The position numbers and the translations under genes are program-made. Shown here piece by piece: positions 24,431-33,341 of a stretch of DNA of 64,000 bases; the first letter of the stretch is position 1; each line of letters starts with the position of its first letter. Origin of the DNA: Frankia sp. QA3. GTDB taxonomy: Bacteria > Actinomycetota > Actinomycetes > Frankiales > Frankiaceae. The notes under the pieces were generated by a model. It worked only from the letters and a program-made list of their open reading frames with translations. It had not been told where the DNA came from and did no database searches. The DNA lies in NCBI RefSeq assembly GCF_000262465.1, contig NZ_CM001489.1:1559234-1623233 (forward strand), read 5' to 3'.

Positions 24431-27400
24431 TCACATCTTCCCGAGGTCGACGACTGCGCCGTCCAGGTCGAGCTGGTCCAGCATGGCGCACAGAGCGAGG
24501 TAGACCGGCTCGTACAGCAGCCTCGCGAGATGCGCGTCCGCCGGGTCGAACACCTCGTCGCCGGGCCTCGGGGCGAAGTACGGCCGCAGAACCTCGCGAA
24601 TGCCGTATAATAAGCTGCTCTGCGCATGGTCGCACCGTGGGGGTGATGGCCGCGCCTCGGGCGCCTTTTTCGCAGCCCGCCCGGGTGCGAACTGCGCGTC
24701 GACGAATACTACCCGGGCGGCGACTCCACCACGGACAAGCCTGCCGATCACCTGCCAGAGGAGAACCAACTGGTCCCAGGCGAAGGATTTCAACTCATCA
24801 TCCTTCAGTGCGGAGTACGCGTACCGGCGGGTCATCAATCGTCCCCACCTGCTGCGAGCCAAGGCGCGGAACTCCCTGGCCGCGGCGTCCAGCGAGGGGT
24901 ACGCGGCCACCAGCTCGGTCAGCGACGCCGGTTCGGAACCTTTTGAACGGTACAGGCCACGGGTGTAGCGGCTCGCCCAGTCGTTGACAGCGAACACGGC
25001 GAGGCTGACGTCAGTGGGCACGGGGTGCGGCCTGGTGAGCATCAGGGCTACTCCGATTGCTGCTTCGTCTCTCTCGTTAAGAATATTGTGCCCACGCTCA
25101 ACGGCGAGCATCGGAGCGACGAGCACCTGGGCCATGGAGTCGGTTGCGAAACGGGCCACCTCCCCACGGCGAACCACTCCAGCCCGATCGAGGTCGTCCG
25201 CTCCGCCGGTGACTGCCTCGGTAAGGTCGGCGTTGTCCGCTACCAGTGCCCTGACATGACCGCTCCATTCGGGCATTTCATTCAACTGGTCCGCGACAGC
25301 TCTGGCATCGTCGTAGCTGCCCACGAGAAGCAGGGCTCGCTGCCTGTCGGGGTCCCTGACAGCGAGGATCTCCTCCCGCAACGGTGACGGTGACATCCTG
25401 CTCGGTCCGGGCTTGCCAAGCTTGTCCACCAAGGCACGCAGCATCGACGACCGAACCTTGCGGGGCTGCCCGGAAATACTGATGGGTTCTCCGGTGCCGT
25501 CGTAAAAGAAACGTGTAGTGAATACCGTCTTTAGTACCTTTTCCTCGTCCTTGGGAGTTGGACGGAGCACAGCGCCGACCGGGATGACAATGTGCGCCCG
25601 GGTTGAGATCCCAGCCCAGCTGGTGCCCGACAGCAACAGCACGTGTGGCCCTTTGCGGCCTGTGGCGGTGTCGGCGCCCAGTGAAGGAAGCGAGAACAGC
25701 AGTTCGCGGCCGATTCCGGTGCACCGGAAGAAGCGCAGCGTCCCGGTCACCCTGTCGCCCCCAACGTCCTGTTCGTCGACGTCGTACTGGAAGCCCAGCA
25801 CGTTGCCCATGGGGGATTCGGGCACAAGCGGCATGTAGTCCATCGGTGGCCTGCGAACCAGTTCGTTGTCCGTGGAGTCCAGCCGCATCGCGTCCTCGAC
25901 CTGTGGCCACAGGTAGGTCAGCCGGTCCAGCCGGTGGTGCAGGGCCGACAGCAGCAGCGTGAACTCCAGCTTGCGCACCAAGGGCTCGTTTTCGGCCGTC
26001 GGGGTGTGTCCGGAGCCCCTGGTTGCTGGGTCGGGTTCAGCGTCCGTGGCGATCGCCCGCAGTTCGTCGAGTACCGCGTTCAGCCGCCTCGCGGCGGCCT
26101 CGGGGTTCAGCGTATGCAGCAGGTCATGGGTAACCGCGGCCAAGTTGTCGGTCATGGTGTTGTACGGGCCGTTGTCGCCTAGAGGGTCGTCGCGGAACTG
26201 GTCGAACACCTCCTCGACCTGGCTGCGGGGCCGTTCGGGCGCATCCACCACACTGACTGAGTCCTCCGGCGCCGTGGCGGAAACGCTTTCGTCGGGTGGG
26301 AACAGCTCGGATATGATCTTTGCCTGTAGCGTCCAGGAGTTGAAGTAGTTGATGCCTACCCAGTCCCGCAGCTGCTTGTCCGCTATCAACATGGAGTAGA
26401 GCAGGTTCGTGGCACCGGTGACCACGGACAGAGCCACCTCCCAGTTCCGCACGTTGCGGTCGGAGAGCTGTAGGCGGCCCTCCTGGGCGAGTTCGCGGAT
26501 GTTGTGCATGTGCAGGGTGTCCAGCCACGAACGGGGACCTCGGGTCACGAGCGTGGCTGTCGGCGCGAACATCATGTCCAGGTTCATCATCACCCGGTCT
26601 GCCTCGTCGACGATGATGATGTCGCTGCGCAGGCAGGCCAGTTCGAGCTGGCGCAGACTCACCCCGCTGAGCTCGGCGGAGACCGGACTCATGACCAGCG
26701 ATGCCATATTGGCGATCCACACGCCCGCGTCGACCTGGTCACGGGCAGCACTGTGCCGCGGGCACTCGTGCCACAACGGGCAGCCCGACGGACGAGGACG
26801 ACGGCGCTCGGACTGTCCGTCGACGGAGTAGAGCCGATGGCACGGCGCGTCGACCAACCGTACCGGGCTGTCCGTGGCACGGAGTGCGTCAAGCGGGCAG
26901 GCCGTGCTTAGGTCGCCGAATCCGTCCTCCGCGTGGTGCCCTGCCAACTTCGGTTGACCGGCTGCGGCCAGCCTGCGGTGCAGACTCTCGACGTGCTGCT
27001 CTCGAGTCGAGGACCCGATCACCGGCGCGACCACATGGTCGTCGAGGAAACGGCGCAGCTCCTCCGCAGTGCGTAGCTGCTCGGCGACGTCGCTCACCAC
27101 CAGCGTAACCCGCAGCGCCTCGTCCCGGCGGACCGCCCAGACCGCGAGCACCTTCATCAGCGTGCTCTTACCTACTCCGACCATGCCGACCGCGTGCAGA
27201 AGTCCGTCGAGCCGCAGGACCTTGTCACCCTCGACGAAATCATGGCCGTGCGAGTCGCGGACCAGCAGCCCAGTGGAGTGGATTGTGGCCCCCCAATCGG
27301 TCCGCCCTCCGCACCTGGCGCCGAGATCATCCATCCATGCAGCAGTTTCCTCCAGTTCGGCCCAGGGGACGCACAGGGGAGCACCGTTCGTCGCGGTATG

Positions 27401-27961
27401 GGCCGTCAGATCGTGCCGCAGGGACGCTCCTGGTCGATCCACGAGGTCCGCAACGTCGTCCGGGATTTCGACCTCCACGCGCTCGTCGCGGTCGAAATAG
27501 TGGTAACGCCCCGCGCCTGCCGGTGCAAGATAACGGTCGACGAGATGGGGCAGTGTTTCCAGCGCACGGTCGTAGATCTCGAACCGCCTGGTCAATATGG
27601 TGGTCCCGGTCCACTCGAACGATTCAAGATTCTCGGAGACGCGAAAAATGCGGAAACTGGAGTCCACCTCGCGGTAATGCCGAAGCGCCTGGATCCATGA
27701 CTCCCGCCTGCGCAGTGGCCAGAGGCGATGCCGGACGCAAGTGATCATCCAACACTGTTCCGGCCTGTCCGCCAGGCCTGCGGCCTGAGCGAACGGGTGG
27801 CCGCCCAGCAGTGTCCACATCGACGTCGGCGGCTGGCCCGCGTCGAGGCGGTACAACAGAGTGAGGCCCAGCTCGACCGGACACAGCACCTCCAGGGGCA
27901 CGCCCAGCCTGGTGTCCCTCAGTTCGTCAGCGATCTCGGAGTACCAATTTCTACTACGCAC
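24431..27961 (-). CDS. DinG-like superfamily II helicase of the pPIWI-RE island
   Basis: 1176 aa from GTG at 27961, which overlaps the upstream stop by 8 bp and has GAGGAG seven bases before it. The N-terminal 250 residues correspond to the island-specific domain Z. Walker A is GVGKST (262-267) and the DEAD box is IIIVDEADRV (DEAD 452-455). Between them Cys355, Cys374, Cys394 and Cys400 could hold an iron-sulfur cluster, as in DinG/XPD helicases. C-terminal motifs include VAPMLAVERGHNIL and WQVIGRLVRGG. It should unwind DNA or R-loops for the Argonaute-like protein. It is coupled to both neighbours. Confidence 0.85.
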   Translation of the reverse strand: MRSRNWYSEIADELRDTRLGVPLEVLCPVELGLTLLYRLDAGQPPTSMWTLLGGHPFAQAAGLADRPEQCWMITCVRHRLWPLRRRESWIQALRHYREVDSSFRIFRVSENLESFEWTGTTILTRRFEIYDRALETLPHLVDRYLAPAGAGRYHYFDRDERVEVEIPDDVADLVDRPGASLRHDLTAHTATNGAPLCVPWAELEETAAWMDDLGARCGGRTDWGATIHSTGLLVRDSHGHDFVEGDKVLRLDGLLHAVGMVGVGKSTLMKVLAVWAVRRDEALRVTLVVSDVAEQLRTAEELRRFLDDHVVAPVIGSSTREQHVESLHRRLAAAGQPKLAGHHAEDGFGDLSTACPLDALRATDSPVRLVDAPCHRLYSVDGQSERRRPRPSGCPLWHECPRHSAARDQVDAGVWIANMASLVMSPVSAELSGVSLRQLELACLRSDIIIVDEADRVMMNLDMMFAPTATLVTRGPRSWLDTLHMHNIRELAQEGRLQLSDRNVRNWEVALSVVTGATNLLYSMLIADKQLRDWVGINYFNSWTLQAKIISELFPPDESVSATAPEDSVSVVDAPERPRSQVEEVFDQFRDDPLGDNGPYNTMTDNLAAVTHDLLHTLNPEAAARRLNAVLDELRAIATDAEPDPATRGSGHTPTAENEPLVRKLEFTLLLSALHHRLDRLTYLWPQVEDAMRLDSTDNELVRRPPMDYMPLVPESPMGNVLGFQYDVDEQDVGGDRVTGTLRFFRCTGIGRELLFSLPSLGADTATGRKGPHVLLLSGTSWAGISTRAHIVIPVGAVLRPTPKDEEKVLKTVFTTRFFYDGTGEPISISGQPRKVRSSMLRALVDKLGKPGPSRMSPSPLREEILAVRDPDRQRALLLVGSYDDARAVADQLNEMPEWSGHVRALVADNADLTEAVTGGADDLDRAGVVRRGEVARFATDSMAQVLVAPMLAVERGHNILNERDEAAIGVALMLTRPHPVPTDVSLAVFAVNDWASRYTRGLYRSKGSEPASLTELVAAYPSLDAAAREFRALARSRWGRLMTRRYAYSALKDDELKSFAWDQLVLLWQVIGRLVRGGVAARVVFVDAQFAPGRAAKKAPEARPSPPRCDHAQSSLLYGIREVLRPYFAPRPGDEVFDPADAHLARLLYEPVYLALCAMLDQLDLDGAVVDLGKM

Positions 27962-29057
27962 GTCCGCTCTCCTCGCTGTGGCGGCGGACCATGGAAGTGA
28001 ACTCCTCCTCCGAACACACCCGCGGGCTTCCAGCCGCCGTGGTGCCGTACTTGCGCACGAGCTGCAGGTAGGCGGGGTCGGCGTCGACCCGGTACTGAGC
28101 GACGACCCAGATCGCCGTGTCCGTGCCGGACCATGCCGTCGTGGCCGCGATCGCCCTGCCGAGCAGCGCCGGGTTGTGCCAATCGACGATGGCAGCAGTC
28201 CACTTGAGTACATCGGCGACCTTCACTCGAAGGTCGCCTGGGCTCTGCGCCGGCCAGAGCCTGACTGTCACCCTGGGCAACGCCAGACTGCTCGCGATGC
28301 GCAGAACGGCTCGACCCGGGCCGGAGACGAACTGCCGGTGCCTCCTGTCCGTCTGTATCGAGACCTTGGCATCCCAGTCCACCGGGTCATCAGGGGACAC
28401 CGGGCCACCCGCACTGCACTCCTCCCGCTCACACCACCAAGAACCGGCATCTGTCGGTAGAAGTGGAGTACCGCAGTGAGCGCAGGGAAAGACTGCACCG
28501 TCAACCTCGTATTCCGGCCCGATCTTCTGGTAGAATTCGCCCAGCCGCTTTTCTAATGCGCCCAGATTGTTGGCGAACCGCACGGCGTTGAAGAGCTCGT
28601 TGGTGAGCATCGGGTGCTTCGCCAGAACGCTCCGCATCGTGCCGAATGTCGAATCCTGGCCGCGCTCGGTGGCGAGAGCGGCCAACGTGGCCATCCGATG
28701 CGATGCCTCCCATAACGGGTTGTCGGTCTCCGCGCAGAGCGCGATCTCATGGCAGAGCTCCGTGGGAGAACCTGACTCCTCGTCGATGAGAAATCCGTCT
28801 ACGGGGTAGATGCCGGTGTCCAGCATTAACGGCCACGTTCCCAGGGGCCGCTCGTACCCCCAGCGAACCAGCGCCGCCACGGACCCGGGAGGAAGGGCGC
28901 CTTGATAGAGGCAGTGCAGCACGATCTTGTCCAGGGCTCGTTGAACGGAGGACGGATAAGGCATCTGGAACATGGTCAGGTTCTGGAGCTCGTCGATCGC
29001 GACCAAGGCGCTTGCAACGGCGCCGAGCAGGCCTTCGTCCTGGCTGTCACCGATCAT
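27954..29057 (-). CDS. REase-like protein of the pPIWI-RE island (domain Y plus REase) with zinc ribbon
   Basis: 367 aa from ATG at 29057, preceded by GCAGGAG and overlapping the nuclease gene by 11 bp. The first half is all-alpha and matches the island's domain Y by context. A zinc-ribbon insert CAHCGTPLLPTDAG plus WWCEREEC follows, then a restriction-endonuclease-like C-terminal domain with DVLKWTAAIVDWHNPALLGRA. Family members as I recall them carry a D-x-K triad just before the DW..P segment; here that position reads A-I-V, so catalytic residues may be lost. It is the third component of the known three-gene pPIWI-RE island. Confidence 0.78.
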   Translation of the reverse strand: MIGDSQDEGLLGAVASALVAIDELQNLTMFQMPYPSSVQRALDKIVLHCLYQGALPPGSVAALVRWGYERPLGTWPLMLDTGIYPVDGFLIDEESGSPTELCHEIALCAETDNPLWEASHRMATLAALATERGQDSTFGTMRSVLAKHPMLTNELFNAVRFANNLGALEKRLGEFYQKIGPEYEVDGAVFPCAHCGTPLLPTDAGSWWCEREECSAGGPVSPDDPVDWDAKVSIQTDRRHRQFVSGPGRAVLRIASSLALPRVTVRLWPAQSPGDLRVKVADVLKWTAAIVDWHNPALLGRAIAATTAWSGTDTAIWVVAQYRVDADPAYLQLVRKYGTTAAGSPRVCSEEEFTSMVRRHSEESGRA

Positions 29058-30693
29058 GCAGCGGGACTCCTGCCTGCTTGGCCACATGTTGTGAACCCGG
29101 TCCGCACCAGCGACGGACCTCACAGCTCGCACAGTCTCGCCCAGGGGTCGGCGCGAAGGCGGTGTCGACAAGTAACGGGCCCACCATCTCGCCGATGACC
29201 TCGCGTGCCTCCGTCACAACAGTCGGTCTGCCAGGGTCGAGCTCCTCGAGGACACAGCCGTCCGAGCGTAGTTGTTCGAATTCGACCCGGGATCGTGCGA
29301 CGTCGCGTCCCAGTGAGCCGGAGGCCAGCAGCAGGACCGCCAAAGCAAGCTGAGGGACCTGTCGCATCAGGGGACGGTCGCGCCGCAGTCTGCGCTTCGA
29401 GGTCTTGGTCTCCCGCCATACCCAACCACCCGACCGCGGGTACAGGAGGTCGGGAGCGGCGATGAAGACCACGTCCAGCCTATCGTCGTAGACTGAGACG
29501 ATGTTCCGCTGCTCGCTGTCGTGTGCCTCGACGTCGGGGAACGGACACAGTGTGGAATGGTGGTCGAGCATCCGGGCCGCCGAGCGGCGGCTCTCCTCTG
29601 GGAGAGCATTGACGGCCTCATCCAGTGGCTGCCCGGACTCGCACCGATGGGTTCGACAACCGTTCACGTGACGATTCCGCAGAGCGGTGTCGACAGCCCT
29701 ACCCACGGCAATCGCCTGGCTCTCAATGGCTTCGACGTCGCGGATACGGAGCTGCCGCAGCAGGTGGTACCGCGCAGGGCAGGATTGATAGAGCCGCAGG
29801 TCGGTGACGGAGAGCATCTGCCTTCGGCCGTGGGCGGCGGGGAGGTTCGGCAGCAGGTCGACAGTGGGGAGTGCGGCGCATCCGGGTGTCTGCGGGCACT
29901 GCGCGCAGTCGCGTCCCGCCCGCCGCTCAGTGCCGTCGACGACGGCGACGAGTCTCGGCGCGACCTCGTCCCGGGCACGTCGACGGATCTGTTCGGCGGT
30001 CCATTCGGGAAGCTGGTGAGCGATCGGTGACATCGCCCCGAACACGACCACCCGTACCCTGTCCGGCTGTCGTACCTGGTCCGGTGACACCGACCCGCCG
30101 AACGCTGCGACGTTGGCCGCCGCCGCATAGACGACGGAGGGGCGCTCCTTCGGAGTGGTGAAACCCAGCAGCCACATCTCCCGGACGGAACCGTCGTCGG
30201 ACTCGTACCGGCGGCCCCAGCAGGTTTGTTCGTAGCGGACCACGCCGCGATGGTCCGGGACATCGCGGTGGTGCACGACCTTCCATGCGGACCGCACCGG
30301 GCGCGTACACCGGGCGGTGACAGCCACCTGGTGGGTCCGCCAGGCGGCACGGTAATTGCGGAAGGCTTCGACCGACCAGGCAACCAGACCCGAATGTGCG
30401 GGGGCGTCGCGGGAGTCAAAGACTCCTCGTGTTCGTACGAGTTCCTCGACGACGGTCTCCTCGTCGCGCCCGTCGAACTCGACCCGGTCGAGCGCAGCCA
30501 TGAGAGGTCCCAACGTGAAGTCGCGCAGCACGGAAGGATCGCGGGCGCGACTCTGTCGCGCTGGGCGCGCCTTGATCGCCAGTGCCTGGGCGCAGCCCGA
30601 GGAACCGGTGTCGGCCGCGCTGACGCGGACTACCCGTCCTCGACCCGCTGAGCTGTACCGATGGTTCGTGTCTCCGCGTTCCTCCGGCTTCAT
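29047..30693 (-). CDS. Cas4/RecB-like PD-(D/E)xK iron-sulfur nuclease, duplicated architecture
   Basis: 548 aa from ATG at 30693. The C-terminal half is a Cas4/AddB-type nuclease: Cys315 (YQSCPARYHLL), Asp425 (AAPDLLYP), Glu438-x-Lys440 (WRETKTS) and a terminal C-x2-C-x5-C cluster (Cys521, Cys524, Cys530) that together would ligate a [4Fe-4S] cluster and form the active site. The N-terminal half also ends in C-x2-C-x5-C (Cys273, Cys276, Cys282) but shows no clear catalytic triad, suggesting a duplicated, degenerate nuclease half. It is the first gene of the pPIWI-RE operon and overlaps the REase gene. Cleavage or resection of invader DNA is the likely role. Confidence 0.8.
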   Translation of the reverse strand: MKPEERGDTNHRYSSAGRGRVVRVSAADTGSSGCAQALAIKARPARQSRARDPSVLRDFTLGPLMAALDRVEFDGRDEETVVEELVRTRGVFDSRDAPAHSGLVAWSVEAFRNYRAAWRTHQVAVTARCTRPVRSAWKVVHHRDVPDHRGVVRYEQTCWGRRYESDDGSVREMWLLGFTTPKERPSVVYAAAANVAAFGGSVSPDQVRQPDRVRVVVFGAMSPIAHQLPEWTAEQIRRRARDEVAPRLVAVVDGTERRAGRDCAQCPQTPGCAALPTVDLLPNLPAAHGRRQMLSVTDLRLYQSCPARYHLLRQLRIRDVEAIESQAIAVGRAVDTALRNRHVNGCRTHRCESGQPLDEAVNALPEESRRSAARMLDHHSTLCPFPDVEAHDSEQRNIVSVYDDRLDVVFIAAPDLLYPRSGGWVWRETKTSKRRLRRDRPLMRQVPQLALAVLLLASGSLGRDVARSRVEFEQLRSDGCVLEELDPGRPTVVTEAREVIGEMVGPLLVDTAFAPTPGRDCASCEVRRWCGPGSQHVAKQAGVPLHDR

Positions 30694-30766
30694 TGAGACG
30701 ATTATTGCAGGGAAACGCCGGCCCCCTGCACGGGCCACCAGAGCTGGTCGGCTACGGTTCATCTCC

Positions 30767-31960
30767 GTGACGAGCGGAGCAGACGGACCTTGGACGCCAC
30801 TGATTCCCGGCACGGTGCTCGGTCAGCGTTTCCAGGTGGTGGGGAACGCGGGCCAAGGGGGTATGGGGGTGGCTTACCGCGCGCAGGACCTGCGGACGGG
30901 GAAGAAGGTGATCGTCAAGGTCCCGCAGTTTCCTGGGACGGCCGATCTGGAGCCGGGTGTCTACGAGAGGATCATCAAAAGGTTCTCTCGCGAGGGCCGT
31001 CTGCTCCGAAAGATCGATCACCCGAACATTCCGAAGGTGGTCGGGGAGGGCGAACATGGGTCGACGCCCTACATAGCGATGACCTATATTCGGGGAGCGC
31101 CTCTGGCCCAGTACCGCAGGGTCAATTCACCCAGGCGAATCGAGTTCGCCGCGATCGGTACCTCCGTCGCGACGACGTTGGCCGCCTGTCATGCGCAGGA
31201 GGTCCTTCACCGTGATCTGAACCCCAACAATATCCTCATCGGTGAGAACGGCGTAGTGTACGTTATCGATTTCGGTATCGCGCTGCCGTTGGACGGTGAT
31301 GCGACGCGTTATACCAGGAACTTCGTCGGAACCGACGATTACTCGGCGCCGGAGAGGTTTTGTAACGGCGAGCAAGTCGTGCAATCCGACTTGTACAGTC
31401 TGGGCTGCGTCTTTTATTTCGTTCTAACCGGCAGTCCGCCGTTCGTCGGAGAACGCGGCAAGTCATCGGAAAAGCAACACCTCGAGGACCTGCCGGTTCC
31501 GCCGTCAATGTTCGTCAACCATCTGCCCCGCGATCTGGAGGAATTGACGCTTGGCTTGTTGGCGAAGAACGTCCAGGATCGGCCCGAAGTTGGCGATGTG
31601 CTCGCCATCCTGAAGCCGTACCTGCCCGTCAAAGGAGCGCCCGAGCCCAGCCCTTTGCATGTGCCCGACGTGACGATTCCCTACCGCACCCCAGACAAGA
31701 TCCGTCCGCCGGAAGCACCCGCTAGGAGTCGGACTCCGGCCACGCAGCCGTTCCGCGTCCGGCGGCGGCATGACTTCCTTACCGATCACGACATCACCAC
31801 GACCATTCAACGTGCTACTGCCCAGCACGACTCCGGTGACACTGCTGCCGCAGCCCAAACCGTGGCCGACCTTCGTCGCCGCGCTATCGAGACCTACGGG
31901 ATCAAAAACCCCAAGCTGGAAATCATCGAGGCGGCGGTGGACCGTTTCGGTGTTCGCTGA
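30767..31960 (+). CDS. Hanks-type Ser/Thr protein kinase, soluble
   Basis: 397 aa from GTG at 30767; the open frame continues upstream but overlaps the divergent gene and has no kinase-like sequence. Glycine loop NAGQGGMGVAY, ATP Lys51 (IVKVP), catalytic HRD (148-150) with Asn155, DFG at 168-170 and SAPERF give a complete active kinase. After residue 290 come a Pro-rich linker and a short helical C-terminus. There is no membrane segment or PASTA domain, unlike housekeeping PknB. It is divergent from the nuclease gene with a 73-bp shared promoter gap and shares the island's base composition, so it may signal to or regulate the pPIWI-RE operon. Confidence 0.9.
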   Translation: MTSGADGPWTPLIPGTVLGQRFQVVGNAGQGGMGVAYRAQDLRTGKKVIVKVPQFPGTADLEPGVYERIIKRFSREGRLLRKIDHPNIPKVVGEGEHGSTPYIAMTYIRGAPLAQYRRVNSPRRIEFAAIGTSVATTLAACHAQEVLHRDLNPNNILIGENGVVYVIDFGIALPLDGDATRYTRNFVGTDDYSAPERFCNGEQVVQSDLYSLGCVFYFVLTGSPPFVGERGKSSEKQHLEDLPVPPSMFVNHLPRDLEELTLGLLAKNVQDRPEVGDVLAILKPYLPVKGAPEPSPLHVPDVTIPYRTPDKIRPPEAPARSRTPATQPFRVRRRHDFLTDHDITTTIQRATAQHDSGDTAAAAQTVADLRRRAIETYGIKNPKLEIIEAAVDRFGVR

Positions 31961-32479
31961 CTGGCCCGCGAGCCGGGGCGACCTGACCCAGTAGTACGAG
32001 GGCGAGGTAGTAGTACTTAGATAGTTGGCGGCCAGGTTTAGGTCGCCGACCAGAACATTCCACGCCCAGGCACTCCTATCATTCCAGTAGCCTTACCGAA
32101 AGCGCCAGAGTCGTTCGTCGAAAACCTCCGATGGATCGCGCAGTGCTCGATCTGTCGTTACTGAGAGCGACTGGCGGGGTGGCTGCGGCTGATGCCGACG
32201 TGAAGAAGGCGTGAGTGAGTCGCGGATCATCTCTGGAGGGGGTGCGGTGTATGGCCGGTGAGGGTGGTCGGGGCGGACTGGAGCGCGTATCCCGTTGGGA
32301 TGAAGGGGGATAGTTCGTGGGAGCCCGAGCCCGGTGTGCAGGGCAGCGGCGCTTCCGGGTCCTTTGATATGGACAAATCGGGCGCCGAACCATACAGAAG
32401 GACCCAGGTAGGTGCTCTCCCATGCATCGGCCCGCTACCGACCGAGGGACCCGCGAACGATCACGACTCGATACGCGCC
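31961..32479. other. Intergenic region at the right end of the island
   Basis: About 520 bp, less GC-rich than the right arm, with no convincing gene. A 27-codon ORF (32131-32214) lacks a good ribosome-binding site. Direct repeats of gtagtac (31991-32020) are visible. No tRNA or integrase was found; this is the probable right border of the island. Confidence 0.4.
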
Positions 32480-33226
32480 CTAATCCGGGGCCCGGGTGGC
32501 GCGGACCTGGAGGCGGACGTAGTCGACGACGGGTTCGGGGAGGCGGGCGGTGACGGCGTCGACGAAGGCCACCCGCTCATCCTCGGGGAGGCGGTCGAGG
32601 TAGGCGCCCAGCATCACCGTCGCCAGGAAGCTGCGGAGCTGCTCACCCGGTTCGAGTCGGGCGGGATCTGGCGTCAGCGTCACCTCGACGTCGGTGAATC
32701 CCGCGGCGAGCAGGCGGCGGGTGGTGTCCTCGACGCCGGCGAAGTTCCAGATCCGGGGGGCGTTCGGCAACACCTCGTCGATCGCGCGAGCCACACGCGC
32801 GACATTGCCCTCGCCGCCGCATTCGAAGGCGAGCTGGGCTCCCGGCCGCATGACCGCGGCCAGATTCCTGAAGACCTTGTCGTGGTCGGGCAGCCAGTGC
32901 AGAGCCGCCACGCTGACGACCGCGTCGACCCGGGTGTCGACAGGCAGGGGCTCCGCCAGGTCGGCCTGGATGACCTCGACGCGGTCGAGGTGGTCGGCGA
33001 GGCGGGCGCGGAGCTGCGCGAGCATGGCGGCGGAGCCGTCCAGGGCGATCACGCGCCCGTGGGGCAGCAGGTCGAGCAGGGCGCTGGTGTCGCGCCCGGT
33101 ACCGCAACCGGCATCGAGAACCGTCTCGACACCGGTCAGGGAGAGCCGGCCGAGCGTCCTCTTACCCCAGAACAGGTGGGGGAGAGGCAGCGAATCGTAG
33201 GTGCGGGCGTCCCACTCGCGAGGCAT
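32480..33226 (-). CDS. SAM-dependent class I methyltransferase (trans-aconitate methyltransferase-like)
   Basis: 248 aa from the ATG at 33226 (MPREWDARTYDSLPLPH), which gives the normal family N-terminus. Motif I is VLDAGCGTGRDTSALL, motif II VIALDGSAAML, motif III ADLAEPLPVDTRVDAVVS. The Y-D-x-L start and the ALHWLPDHDKVFRNLA segment are typical of the trans-aconitate 2-methyltransferase (Tam) group and relatives. The substrate cannot be fixed. It stands alone upstream of a hairpin that ends the following thioesterase gene. Confidence 0.87.
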   Translation of the reverse strand: MPREWDARTYDSLPLPHLFWGKRTLGRLSLTGVETVLDAGCGTGRDTSALLDLLPHGRVIALDGSAAMLAQLRARLADHLDRVEVIQADLAEPLPVDTRVDAVVSVAALHWLPDHDKVFRNLAAVMRPGAQLAFECGGEGNVARVARAIDEVLPNAPRIWNFAGVEDTTRRLLAAGFTDVEVTLTPDPARLEPGEQLRSFLATVMLGAYLDRLPEDERVAFVDAVTARLPEPVVDYVRLQVRATRAPD

Positions 33227-33294
33227 GGCCCAACAGTAGCCAGTACACCACGATAAGTGCGCTGCCACGGTGTCGGTCGCACCATCGCGACCCC

Positions 33295-33330
33295 CCGCCG
33301 CCCGGCACCGATGGATGCACCGGGCGGCGG
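33295..33330 (-). terminator. Hairpin terminator after the thioesterase gene
   Basis: An 11-bp perfect stem (ccgccgcccgg / ccgggcggcgg) with a 14-nt loop, 11 bp beyond the stop on the minus strand; it should end the racemase-dehydrogenase-thioesterase transcript. Confidence 0.7.
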
Positions 33331-33341
33331 CGGGGCCGGGG

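Noticed and set aside
32131..32214. 27-codon ORF in the right border of the island
   Set aside because: No convincing ribosome-binding site, no neighbours in the same transcript and no recognisable pattern.
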